The notes beneath the pieces are model-generated. The model was not told where the DNA came from. It did no database searches and saw only the letters and a list, made by a program, of their open reading frames with translations. The position numbers and the translations under genes are program-made. Positions 30,159 through 38,133 of a stretch of DNA of 64,000 bases are shown here, in pieces. How positions within the stretch are numbered: position 1 is the first letter of the stretch; every line of letters starts with the position of its first letter. Origin of the DNA: Gemmatimonadota bacterium (lineage in GTDB: Bacteria > ARS69); NCBI GenBank assembly GCA_030747075.1, contig JASLLL010000007.1:1-64000 (forward strand), given 5' to 3'.

Positions 30159-31712
30159 CTACTCGCCGACATCCTGATTCGCGAAGAAGACCAGCACGAG
30201 TCCCGTGACAATTCCACCGACGATGGCAGGTTCCACCAGCGGATGGGATTTCCAGCTCTTCCCGTTCTTTCCATCCAGCCCCAATCTCGGCGGATAACCC
30301 GTCGATTCAGGAACGGATGCCTCGGCCACTGTCTCCGACCGGGTACCGGCACCGCCGGCTGTCCAGAACGAGTCTCCCTCTCCCGCGGCAGTCAGGTGGA
30401 GCGTAAGCCCTACCGACGCAGTCCGGTCGAAGGAACGGGGCCCGATCCATCGGGCTCTTCGTGCATGGGTCTCCAGATATTCCGATTGAACGACTTCAAC
30501 CTCGATCAGCGCCGACCCGGAATCCGGCAATGAGCCGCTTGTCTTCAGAGACTCCAGCAAGAGTGCCTTGGTCTCCAGATCCACGTCATCCAGGATCTCA
30601 GGGAGCGCGTCACTTTTCTTCACTTCCAGCCCGCGAGCTTCGAGGGCCGTTGCCAGGGCGTCGGTCAGAAGAGACCCCGCCCGATGGTTCGTCATGGGCC
30701 TCACAAGGACAGCCCCCACATCCTCAGGAAATGCACTCAGCGCATCTCCCACCGCCACCGCCGCCACCTCACTGAAATACTCCACACGACTCAGAACTCC
30801 CGTCTCCCGGGCGACACTTCCAGCAGGGGTCCAGCGCACCCCAAACCGATGGCTGGGGGTCACCGCACCATTCCGAAACGCGTAGTCCACTTCCAGCCCC
30901 GGACGAACCAGGAACCCGGCACCCAAGGCCCACGGGTCCACCCCTCCATCCGGTTCCTCTCCGACGCGAGCTCCCGCTCGCAGCGAGGCCCGCTTCCCGA
31001 CACCATACTCCACACCGAAGCCCGTGGAGGAACCGAAACCGTTTCTCCACTCCGACTCCACACCAAATCGAAAATCTCCCACCGTGCCCGCCACGCCTGT
31101 GGTGAAGCGCGTGGGAAGTGGTTCCTCCGCCCCCTCACCATAACCGATCGCCGACCCGAAATCCCGGACTCCGACGGAAAGATTCCACCCCGGCACGAAC
31201 CGATACAGGAGTCCTCCCCCGGCCACCCAGCCGCTCGCGGTCTCTCCCGCCAATGCGCTTCGTACCAGCCCGAGCGAGGCTCCGGCATCCAGACGCCCCC
31301 GAAGTGTCCGGGCATAGCCCGCCTCGACCGCAAGATCTGTTTGCCCCACTGCGGCTTCGGCACCCGCCGTGTTGTCGAACTCCGCCACCGACAGCGACCT
31401 CACGCCAAGAGCCCCGGTGCCTCCGCCCATCGGACGAGCGGCTGCGAGATACCCGGAAGTGGCCGCTCCCATCCAGCGAAACAGCGATGCCGACACGGTC
31501 GCGGAGGTCTCCGATGCGAGAAGCGCCGGGTTCCAGCTGAGGGCGTCCGCGCCGGTCGCGAGCGTCGCGCCTGTCCCGCCCAGGGCCTCGGTTCGCGCCC
31601 CCGCTCCCAGCTCCAGAAAGTGGAAGCCCGTGGAGTTCGGCTCGGCCGCCGCTCCCGGGGCGCACAGCAGTAGCGCGGCCAGGCAGAAGCTTGCGATTCG
31701 CAGAATCATCAC
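30159..31712 (-). CDS. PorV/PorQ-like outer-membrane barrel with C-terminal CsgG/LpoB-like domain
   Basis: A 517-residue exported protein with a signal peptide (about 1-23). The N-terminal 280 residues resemble the PorV/PorQ (UPF0164) barrel family. The hallmark is FLELGAGARTEALGGTGATL followed by ALSWNPALLA, then short alternating beta strands with GVRDFGSA. From about 310 the protein changes to an alpha/beta domain (VGAVLVRPMTNHRAGSLLTD, ALEARGLEVKKSDALP, IEVEVVQSEYLE, then LTAAGEGDSFWTAG). This resembles the CsgG/LpoB/FlgT-type envelope domain. A hydrophobic helix near 495-512 closes the protein. The combination is unusual and the second domain is assigned by pattern only. The start overlaps the previous gene (ATGA). 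Confidence 0.75.
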   Translation of the reverse strand: MMILRIASFCLAALLLCAPGAAAEPNSTGFHFLELGAGARTEALGGTGATLATGADALSWNPALLASETSATVSASLFRWMGAATSGYLAAARPMGGGTGALGVRSLSVAEFDNTAGAEAAVGQTDLAVEAGYARTLRGRLDAGASLGLVRSALAGETASGWVAGGGLLYRFVPGWNLSVGVRDFGSAIGYGEGAEEPLPTRFTTGVAGTVGDFRFGVESEWRNGFGSSTGFGVEYGVGKRASLRAGARVGEEPDGGVDPWALGAGFLVRPGLEVDYAFRNGAVTPSHRFGVRWTPAGSVARETGVLSRVEYFSEVAAVAVGDALSAFPEDVGAVLVRPMTNHRAGSLLTDALATALEARGLEVKKSDALPEILDDVDLETKALLLESLKTSGSLPDSGSALIEVEVVQSEYLETHARRARWIGPRSFDRTASVGLTLHLTAAGEGDSFWTAGGAGTRSETVAEASVPESTGYPPRLGLDGKNGKSWKSHPLVEPAIVGGIVTGLVLVFFANQDVGE

Positions 31713-33298
31713 AAGGCTGCCCCTCTCACCACCGCGACCTTGCGCACCTCTTCACGCTCCTCTCCCAGAATGCGGAAGATGTGAACGCCCGAGGCCGCCA
31801 CGCCGCCGCCGTTCGTCGTCCCGTCCCAGGAGACCGAGCCGGTCCCCTCCAGACGGCGCACGAGGCGACCCGCCAGATTGTAGACTTCCACCACCAGGTC
31901 TCCACTACCTCCGGGAAGCGTGATCGTTACGGACTCGGCGGCACCCGGATCGAAGCGATTGCAGTCGATGGAAGCCGGCGCATCCGCAGACGGCCCGTCC
32001 AGAAGTGTCAGCGTCACGGTTCCCGTCCCCTGGACAATCCCCGTGGAGCCGGTCACCACCACCGGGTAGCTGCCCGCCATCTGAAGGTTGGCTGCAGTCA
32101 CGGTGTACTGAATGAGGTACGCACCCCCGCCTTCATTCGTCACGGTCTCTGTCCCGGACAAGTACCCTGTATCGACGGTGGTAAAGTCGACAGTCAGCGT
32201 GAGGTCGTCCCGGTTCCACCAGCTGCGGATGGTCAAGTCTTCGCCCGGTCCCGCGCCCGCCTCCCCGGTCACCACCACCAGCGAGTCCAGCACTGGAAGA
32301 ATGGGATCGAATGCCAACCGGAGCGTCTTTTCCGTGATCAGACCCACCGCATCCGTTGCGCGCACCACCAGATCCCGAGCAAAGGGAATGCCGGTTGTGT
32401 CATTCACGACGACAAGCCAAGCTACCGAGTCTGCGGTGCCATCCGTCCAGTCGGGCGCCCCAAACGATGACAGGGAATCCCGCTGAACTTCCACGAAGGC
32501 GACGCGGTCGTTGTCCAGCGCGTATCCCGAGAGCGTATCCGGGAATGCATCGGTCTGGAGCGTGTCCGCGTCCGCGAACAGCGTGGGATCCGTCACATCC
32601 AGCGTCACAAACTGCGAGACGGAGTCGGCGTTCCCCGCGAGATCCGACACATACGCGAAAATCTCGTACACGCCGGAAGGGGCCGTCGCCGCGAGCGTAA
32701 GGGAACCGTCCCAGCGAACCTCAAACAAACCCGTGCCCTCCTGCACCGCGACCGTGTCCACCACAGTTCCGGCCTGTCGCACCAGGATCATACTGGCCGT
32801 CGACGAGTCCGTGGAGGTCACCACACACGGGATGACCAGTTCATGATCCGGCGGCGGAGACATCGGGCTGAAGGGGTTCGGCCCAATCGATCCGAACGCC
32901 AGCGAGGGAGTGGACGAATCCGCAACCACCACCGCGGAAGCCATGGTTGCGTCTATCCCTTCCGAGGCCACGATGTCAAAACGGTATTCTCCGTCCGCCA
33001 GCAACCCGGGCGCCCATGCCACATGAGTGGTTTCGCCCGAGGCCACCGTGGCCAGCGGGAAAAGGAGCGTCAGAAGCGAGTCCGGATCCACCGAAGAGAC
33101 GGAGACCACTACGGAGAGTGAGTCCGAGCTTCCAGTGGGGACAAAAGACACGACCGTCGAATCCGTCAGGCCATCTCCATCGGGAGTGAAAGGGTTCGGC
33201 CGGACGCCGAGTCCCTCGATCGTGGGGGATACAGCCCCGGCAAACGCGGGAAGCAGGACGAAAGCCAGAATGCCCATGCCCAGTGCCCCGGCACGCAT
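31709..33298 (-). CDS. Secreted protein with FlgD-like / T9SS-type C-terminal domain
   Basis: A 529-residue exported protein of unknown function. A signal peptide (about 1-22, ending GAVS) is followed by RPNPFTPDGDGLTD, a short motif common at the start of FlgD-like Ig domains. Several beta-sandwich stretches follow. The C-terminus LVVEVYNLAGRLVRRLEG with SGVHIFRIL is typical of FlgD-like or T9SS sorting-type domains. It is probably a T9SS-like cargo or a cell-surface protein. The ATG at 33298 begins the hydrophobic leader. The frame remains open for 178 codons upstream, but that part is the Ser/Arg-rich complement of the plus-strand gene at 33372. It is translationally coupled to the PorV/Q-like gene. 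Confidence 0.8.
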   Translation of the reverse strand: MRAGALGMGILAFVLLPAFAGAVSPTIEGLGVRPNPFTPDGDGLTDSTVVSFVPTGSSDSLSVVVSVSSVDPDSLLTLLFPLATVASGETTHVAWAPGLLADGEYRFDIVASEGIDATMASAVVVADSSTPSLAFGSIGPNPFSPMSPPPDHELVIPCVVTSTDSSTASMILVRQAGTVVDTVAVQEGTGLFEVRWDGSLTLAATAPSGVYEIFAYVSDLAGNADSVSQFVTLDVTDPTLFADADTLQTDAFPDTLSGYALDNDRVAFVEVQRDSLSSFGAPDWTDGTADSVAWLVVVNDTTGIPFARDLVVRATDAVGLITEKTLRLAFDPILPVLDSLVVVTGEAGAGPGEDLTIRSWWNRDDLTLTVDFTTVDTGYLSGTETVTNEGGGAYLIQYTVTAANLQMAGSYPVVVTGSTGIVQGTGTVTLTLLDGPSADAPASIDCNRFDPGAAESVTITLPGGSGDLVVEVYNLAGRLVRRLEGTGSVSWDGTTNGGGVAASGVHIFRILGEEREEVRKVAVVRGAAL

Positions 33299-33371
33299 AT
33301 CAAGTCCGCACCGCCGGAAGTCGATGGGTAGGGGGATCCGAGAGACTGACGAACGAAAGGACGGACGGCTC

Positions 33372-33809
33372 ATGCCCGACACCCGCGAAGTCGTGCACCA
33401 GATGTTCCTGAATCTCGTGAAGATTCGGCTGGACCCCGACACGATAGACCGGATGGTCCCCGTGGTGGACGGCCTCATGGAACGACTGCGCGGAAGCCTC
33501 GATCTTGAGTCCGATCCCGACTGGAATCGACTGAGGATTGCGCTGGCCGGCATGCTGGCCCACGGCTGGGCCATGGGGATGAACCCCTTCAACTCCCCGA
33601 ACCAGCACTCCGATGGCGAAGCCGTGGAAGTGCGTGTATCCCGCGACATCCTGATTCCCATGGAAGTGCTGAAGGCACTCCGATATGTCAAGAAGGACTC
33701 ACTGGGACGCGTCGAGAAAGCCCTCTTTGAGCCGGGTACGGAAGTGCGCGCTCGTGAGCAAATTGACATCATCCTTCGGGAAATCGAGAAGAAGCACTGG
33801 AAGGAGTGA
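33372..33809 (+). CDS. Hypothetical helical protein
   Basis: A 145-residue protein that I do not recognise. It is mostly helical and charged, has no signal peptide or membrane segment, and contains VEVRVSRDILIPMEVLKALR followed by DSLGRVEKALFEPGTEV and a Lys/Glu-rich end. The codon usage, with GC at third positions, and the AAGGACGG upstream of the ATG support a real gene. It is the only plus-strand gene between 14 and 34 kb other than none; it is divergent from the secreted FlgD-like protein and convergent with the pilin-like gene. No function is proposed. Confidence 0.65.
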   Translation: MPDTREVVHQMFLNLVKIRLDPDTIDRMVPVVDGLMERLRGSLDLESDPDWNRLRIALAGMLAHGWAMGMNPFNSPNQHSDGEAVEVRVSRDILIPMEVLKALRYVKKDSLGRVEKALFEPGTEVRAREQIDIILREIEKKHWKE

Positions 33810-33828
33810 AGCTTCCTCCGGAACGCCC

Positions 33829-34203
33829 TCACCAGCTTGGATCCCCGGTGTCGACTTTGAATCCCGTCCCGCGTGCCGCGATCAGGTAGTTCTGCCCATC
33901 CACCGCAAGGAAGAACGGCAGATCCGTGATCGGGCAGACGAAGGACATTCCCTCCGAATCCTTCTCAAGCAGTGGACGAAGATCGTTCAGTTTCGTCGCA
34001 AAAGCCCCGTTGATGATCAGGTACTGCTGTTGTGCCTGGGAGAGCGCGAGAAGGCGCGTCTGACACTCCGACTCCAGGTTGGCCTTGCGTGTCCGAATGC
34101 CCATGGTAGTCAGGAGGAACCCCAGCAGGATCAGGGCGAGAACCCCGACCAGCGCATCGTAAGCGACGAAACGACGCTTCGGTCGTACAGGTTCTTCGGT
34201 CAT
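33829..34203 (-). CDS. Pseudopilin-like single-TM protein
   Basis: A 124-residue protein with a short cytoplasmic basic segment, one membrane helix (about 17-37, ALVGVLALILLGFLL) and a periplasmic domain. Residues after the helix (LESECQTRLLALSQAQQQYLI, then LNDLRPLL and VCPITDLPFFL) resemble the body of type II/IV pseudopilins. However, no G/A-FTLxE prepilin cleavage motif is present before the helix, so this is a pilin-like protein rather than a processed pilin. A GGGGAGGAG ribosome-binding site precedes ATG 34203, and a good promoter lies upstream. Confidence 0.6.
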   Translation of the reverse strand: MTEEPVRPKRRFVAYDALVGVLALILLGFLLTTMGIRTRKANLESECQTRLLALSQAQQQYLIINGAFATKLNDLRPLLEKDSEGMSFVCPITDLPFFLAVDGQNYLIAARGTGFKVDTGDPSW

Positions 34204-34252
34204 GCGCCCACTCCTCCCCTTCTCTCCGGTCTTCTGAGAACGCAACTCGGGC

Positions 34253-34281
34253 ATCCTAGGAACCCCCCGGGGGAGCGTCAA
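34253..34281 (-). promoter_or_regulatory. Probable sigma-70 promoter (pilin-like gene)
   Basis: On the minus strand TTGACG (34281-34276), a 17-base spacer and TAGGAT (34258-34253). It lies about 50 bases upstream of the start at 34203. The spacer holds a CCCCC-GGGGGG palindrome that could bind a regulator or form a hairpin. Confidence 0.55.
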
Positions 34282-34317
34282 GGGCAAACAGGGACTCCAG
34301 AGGGGCCATCCGCCATC

Positions 34318-34346
34318 TTGACAACACCTTGGAGCAGGATTAGCGT
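34318..34346 (+). promoter_or_regulatory. Candidate sigma-70 promoter (34395 gene)
   Basis: TTGACA (34318-34323), a 17-base spacer and TAGCGT (34341-34346), about 48 bases before the ATG at 34395. The -35 is consensus and the -10 is weak (3/6). With the minus-strand promoter this makes a divergent pair. Confidence 0.45.
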
Positions 34347-34394
34347 GCCCCATCGCAGGTGAGCAACCCCCCGGCCTGAAAGGAAACTGGAACG

Positions 34395-34958
34395 ATGCGC
34401 AGACTCTTCCCGGTCCCGACCTCCGTGCTTCTTCTTGCCTGCCTCCTTGCAGGCGCCTCCGTCGCCCTGGCAGGCGCTGAGGTCGGACGGGGTTCCTCCG
34501 GAGACCAGCAGACGATTCCGACCGATGCCTCCCGCCGATTCTCCGAAGAGAGCCCCCTCTCCATGCGGGGCGCTCCCGGCCAACTCCTGCTTGAGGGCAC
34601 GGTCACGGACATCCTCGGGACGCCGATGGAAGGCGTTCCCGTGAAGCTCTTCGGCAACGGGCGTGTCATCCACTCGACGCTGTCCGGCGCGGACGGCCGC
34701 TATCGACTGGAGGCGAACCCCCTGTTCGGCCCCACCCGTACCGTGAGCCTCTGGTTTGAGTCGCCGGACACGGAACAGTACCTGGACTTCAGCGTTGTCC
34801 TCGCCGAGGGGGAGACGGCAGAAAAGCGCGGACTCTTCCCGCCCTGTACGCAGCGCGTGTCCCCGGCCGGTGAATCTGTGCGCGTGGATGTCGCGCTGAA
34901 GTCTCTTGCCGACCGCCAGAAAGAGCTGTCTCGTTCGGGATGCATGTCTGCGGAGTAG
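34395..34958 (+). CDS. Exported protein with carboxypeptidase regulatory-like domain
   Basis: A 187-residue exported protein with a signal peptide (about 1-26, cutting after VALA). The centre (about 65-125) has the pattern LLEGTVTDILGTPMEGVPVKL with GADGRYRLEA, typical of the CarboxypepD_reg/Cna-B-like beta-sandwich found at the front of TonB-dependent receptors and in surface proteins. It has no barrel or plug here. The role is unknown; it may be an adhesion or structural module. The 3' end overlaps the convergent rhomboid gene by 170 bases. Clear promoter and AAAGGAAA upstream support the start. Confidence 0.7.
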   Translation: MRRLFPVPTSVLLLACLLAGASVALAGAEVGRGSSGDQQTIPTDASRRFSEESPLSMRGAPGQLLLEGTVTDILGTPMEGVPVKLFGNGRVIHSTLSGADGRYRLEANPLFGPTRTVSLWFESPDTEQYLDFSVVLAEGETAEKRGLFPPCTQRVSPAGESVRVDVALKSLADRQKELSRSGCMSAE

Positions 34959-36183
34959 CGTTCCCTCCCCGCTCACTTCTTCGCAGCCTGTCTCTTGCAG
35001 CCTCCGACCATTCGGTGTCGGCGTGTTCCTCCAGAATGACTCGCCAGGACTCCTCCGCCGCCTTCTGCCCTCGCGGGAAGCGCGCCAGAAGATCGCCCCG
35101 CCTCAGCCACGCCAGCGGCACCGCCTCTCCCTCCGGACACGCCTCCAGGTAGATGTCCCACGCCTTCACCGCTTCGTGCGGACAGTCCATGCGCACAAAC
35201 TCAAACGGAAGCCGGAGGAGAACTCCCTCGCCGAGCCCCCCGACCAGTCCGTGTCTGCGCGTGCGATCGAGAATCCGCACCATCGCGTCGGGGTCGCGAT
35301 CCTGCCGGGCACGCTTGAGCAGCAACCGGTAGTCCAGCACGGCCTCGGTCGGCCGCCCCGCAAGAAGAAACGCTTCCGCGCGTTCGCCGCGCGCCGTGGC
35401 GTCTTCCGGAGACTGCGAGAGGTGTGCGGTCAGTTCCCCGATTGCCGGGTACCACTCCCCTCGCGAGAGGTGGCGTCGCGCACGATCCCGATGCACTTCC
35501 CGACGCGGAAGACGCGACAACCCGAGCACCGTCGCCATCAGCAACCCTGCGGCGAATCCTCCGCCATGCGAACCCCAGGCCACTCCACCGGTCGCCCCGC
35601 CGACAGCCACAAGTCCGTGAGCCAGCTGGAGCCCCGCCCACACGAGAATCGCCGGGACCACACCGACTCGCGCCACGCCCGCACGGTTCACCCCGTGGAG
35701 CAACGCGAACAGGAAGTACAGAATGCGCACTCTCCGATGGCGAAATGCGACGAGCGCGGCACCCAGGAATGCCGCGACCCCGCCCGACGCGCCCACCACC
35801 GGTGCCGTCCATGAGGGACTCCCGACCGGAGTGATCGCTGCCTGAATCCAGCACCCCGCGACACCGCCGGCCACAAAGAGCAGCGCCAGTGCGGAGACGC
35901 CGATCCGGGATTCAATCTGGCGTCCAAACACCCAGAGGTAGAGGGCGTTGCCGAGCACATGGAACCAGTTTCCATGCACGAACAGGGACAGGACCGCGGC
36001 CGTCAGGCTGGGGGAGTCCGGACGAAAGGAAGCGTGAACAAGAGAGGCGTGCAGCCCGGGAAGGACACGACCGGCCGCAAAGATCAGGAGGCAGACCGAT
36101 ACAAGGCACGCGGTTCCAACCGGCGGGTGCCCGTCTCGTCCGTCGGCTTCGGTGCCGACCGGAAAGAAAAAGAAGAAATACAC
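34789..36183 (-). CDS. Rhomboid-family intramembrane serine protease with C-terminal TPR-like region
   Basis: A 464-residue membrane protein. About six TM helices show the rhomboid signature: the HGNWFHVLGNALYLWVFG segment, the catalytic serine in VGASGGVAAFLG and the catalytic histidine in WGSHGGGFAAGLL. The cytoplasmic C-terminal half (about 215-390) has helical TPR-like repeats. The N-terminus YFFFFFPVGTEAD matches the family, so GTG 36183 is preferred over TTG 36228. The last 50 or so residues read through the opposite-strand gene and are Arg-rich, so the true domain ends near 34930. It should cleave unknown membrane substrates. Confidence 0.82.
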   Translation of the reverse strand: MYFFFFFPVGTEADGRDGHPPVGTACLVSVCLLIFAAGRVLPGLHASLVHASFRPDSPSLTAAVLSLFVHGNWFHVLGNALYLWVFGRQIESRIGVSALALLFVAGGVAGCWIQAAITPVGSPSWTAPVVGASGGVAAFLGAALVAFRHRRVRILYFLFALLHGVNRAGVARVGVVPAILVWAGLQLAHGLVAVGGATGGVAWGSHGGGFAAGLLMATVLGLSRLPRREVHRDRARRHLSRGEWYPAIGELTAHLSQSPEDATARGERAEAFLLAGRPTEAVLDYRLLLKRARQDRDPDAMVRILDRTRRHGLVGGLGEGVLLRLPFEFVRMDCPHEAVKAWDIYLEACPEGEAVPLAWLRRGDLLARFPRGQKAAEESWRVILEEHADTEWSEAARDRLRRSERGGNATPQTCIPNETALSGGRQETSARHPRAQIHRPGTRAAYRAGRVRAFLPSPPRRGQR

Positions 36184-36290
36184 TCCTACCCCCCCCGAAC
36201 GGAGGCTCGACCCCAACGGAGGCGGCAACAGGAGACCCCGCTCACTTCCTCACGCGCAAGGTCGCTCCGGACCGCGGTGAGACAGGGGGG

Positions 36291-36506
36291 CTAGTCCTCC
36301 TCTTCCTCGACTTCCTCCCAGGACGCATCCACTGCGTTCCGGGGATCGAGTCGCTTTCCACCGGTCTCCGCACTTCCCTCGCGGGGGGGCGCTCCCACAC
36401 GGAATATCCCGCGCACGAAACGCGCTACCATCCACGCGAAGAGGCCGAACAGGACCGTCCGGATCAGGGACATGGTCCGCTCGCGTTCGGAGGAATCATC
36501 GGTCAT
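36291..36506 (-). CDS. Small single-TM protein with acidic tail
   Basis: A 71-residue hypothetical protein. A membrane helix (SLIRTVLFGLFAWMVARFV) follows a short polar start and the end is EEVEEEED. The ATG at 36506 overlaps the stop of the PspC gene, so it is probably co-translated. A second in-frame ATG at 36473 would start just before the helix. No family is recognised with confidence; small Bacteroidota membrane proteins near PspC look similar. Its acidic end and the gene order suggest an accessory of the PspC protein. Confidence 0.55.
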   Translation of the reverse strand: MTDDSSERERTMSLIRTVLFGLFAWMVARFVRGIFRVGAPPREGSAETGGKRLDPRNAVDASWEEVEEEED

Positions 36507-37206
36507 CCGCCGGGGGATCTTGAATGTCTCCGCTCCACGGGTGCGTGGGCGGAGCCGGGGGCGGTTCCCGGGGAATGTCCGGTGGCGAGGCAAAGGACTC
36601 AACCGTGTGCAGATCTTCGGACTCCTCCGGGAGCACCAGCAGGAGTGCGACATAGACCACGGCGACAAACCCGGCGCTCAGGAGCCCCGCCAACACCATT
36701 GCCAGTCGGAGGACATTGGAGTCCGCGCCCATGTGGGCGGCCAGGCCTCCGGCGATTCCGCCCAGCATCCGGTCCGACCGGGAACGCAGGAGCGGGCTGC
36801 GGCCTGCAAGCCCCGTACGATTCCGAACGCCCGGGAAGATCAGGGCCAGCCCCACACCCACCAGGAGAACCCCCCCGATCAGCGGCAGAAAGACCCCGCC
36901 GAACAACACCGACCACGGCGAGACCAGACCCAGCAGCCATGCAAGAAACAGCGCCGCAAGCGCGACCAGTGCAAACCCTCCGGTCCGGGCTCGATCCAGT
37001 TCGGGCGGCGGCTCCACCTCCACTTCCTCTTCCCGGGGGGCCAGCAGGAACCCGGCCAGATAGAGGGCAATCCCCATTCCCCCCACCGTGGCCAGCACAA
37101 TCCACGCCACTCGGAGAAGATCCGCATTCCATCCCATCGACCGGGCCAGTCCACCACAAACACCCACGATCACCCTGTCCGACGAACTCTTTTCAAACTT
37201 ACGCAT
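36496..37206 (-). CDS. Tandem PspC-domain membrane protein
   Basis: A 236-residue inner-membrane protein with two PspC domains. The first (about 5-60) has SDRVIVGVCGGLARSMGWNA and a TM helix; the second (about 140-200) has SDRMLGGIAGGLAAHMGADS and a TM helix. A four-segment hydrophobic region (about 75-140) lies between them. PspC modules occur in envelope-stress sensing. The start ATG 37206 is preceded by AGGAAGG. A loose TTGCCA-N15-TACAGT is visible upstream. The C-terminus is Pro-rich. Confidence 0.85.
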   Translation of the reverse strand: MRKFEKSSSDRVIVGVCGGLARSMGWNADLLRVAWIVLATVGGMGIALYLAGFLLAPREEEVEVEPPPELDRARTGGFALVALAALFLAWLLGLVSPWSVLFGGVFLPLIGGVLLVGVGLALIFPGVRNRTGLAGRSPLLRSRSDRMLGGIAGGLAAHMGADSNVLRLAMVLAGLLSAGFVAVVYVALLLVLPEESEDLHTVESFASPPDIPREPPPAPPTHPWSGDIQDPPADDR

Positions 37207-37275
37207 TCGATCACCTTCCTCTTCCCACTGACCAGACTGTACCACTCGCCGCACGCTGGCAAGTCTCGCATCCAA

Positions 37276-38133
37276 CTACGCGGGCCTCCCTCCTGAAGTT
37301 CCCGGTCCTGATTCAGTCCTGGGATCCAGCGCATCCCGAACCCCGTCGCCCACGAGGTTGAGTCCCAGCACAGTCGCCGCCAGAAACACACCCGGGAAGA
37401 GCGCAATCCACGGGGCTGCGGTCATGTGCTCCTTCCCTGCCGCCACCATCGCGCCCCAGCTGGCCATCGGGGGCTGCGCGCCAAGCCCCAGAAACGAGAG
37501 GCTCGCCTCCGCGAGGATTGTGGTCGCCACCCCCATGCTGAAAGAGATGATGAGCGGGCTCGCGCAGTTCGGAAAGACATGGCGCCACATCACGCGGAGA
37601 GGTGTCATCCCCAGTGCTCTCGCAGCGACGACGAACTCCCTCCCGCGAACAGACAGGGCCTCTCCCCGCACGAGGCGTGCCACTTCGGCCCATCCCACCA
37701 CGGCCAGCGCGAAGAATGCCACGCCCGGCCCCGGTTCAAACGCCGCCGTGATCCCGATGAGCAGAAGAAGCGACGGGAACGCCAGAAAGACATCCGCTGT
37801 CCGCATAATCAGCCCGTCCACCTTCCCGCCCAGAGCACCCGCCATGAGCCCCAGCACCGCTCCCGCAAGCACCGCCAGCGTTCGCGCACCCACGCCCACC
37901 GCCAGCGACAGGCGCGCCCCATGGAGCGTACGCGCCAGGACATCCCGGCCCTGTCCATCCGTGCCGAACGGGTGCTCCGCAGACGGCGGCAACAGGCGTG
38001 CATGAAGATCGGACTCCAGCGGCCCCGACGGAGCGATCACCCCTGCGAAGACCGCGCCGCAGAGAACCACGAGCACGAGCATTCCGCCGACACAGACCCC
38101 GGAATCCCGAGCGAGCTTCCTCATGACACGCAT
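37276..38133 (-). CDS. Dipeptide/oligopeptide ABC permease, DppC type (first set)
   Basis: A 285-residue inner-membrane permease with about six TM helices. It has HPFGTDGQGRDVLAR, the EAA-type loop EFVVAARALGMTPLRVMW and the ending SFLGLGAQPPMASWGAMV plus GDGVRDALDPR, all typical of DppC/OppC. It begins in a TGATG overlap with the dppB-like gene. Its partner ATPase is not adjacent, so it may share the fused OppDF at 55.4 kb or another. Confidence 0.92.
   Translation of the reverse strand: MRVMRKLARDSGVCVGGMLVLVVLCGAVFAGVIAPSGPLESDLHARLLPPSAEHPFGTDGQGRDVLARTLHGARLSLAVGVGARTLAVLAGAVLGLMAGALGGKVDGLIMRTADVFLAFPSLLLLIGITAAFEPGPGVAFFALAVVGWAEVARLVRGEALSVRGREFVVAARALGMTPLRVMWRHVFPNCASPLIISFSMGVATTILAEASLSFLGLGAQPPMASWGAMVAAGKEHMTAAPWIALFPGVFLAATVLGLNLVGDGVRDALDPRTESGPGTSGGRPA

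Noticed and set aside
36184-36290. A further small gene between the rhomboid and the small TM protein
   Set aside because: Only a short, Pro/Arg-rich frame without ribosome-binding site.
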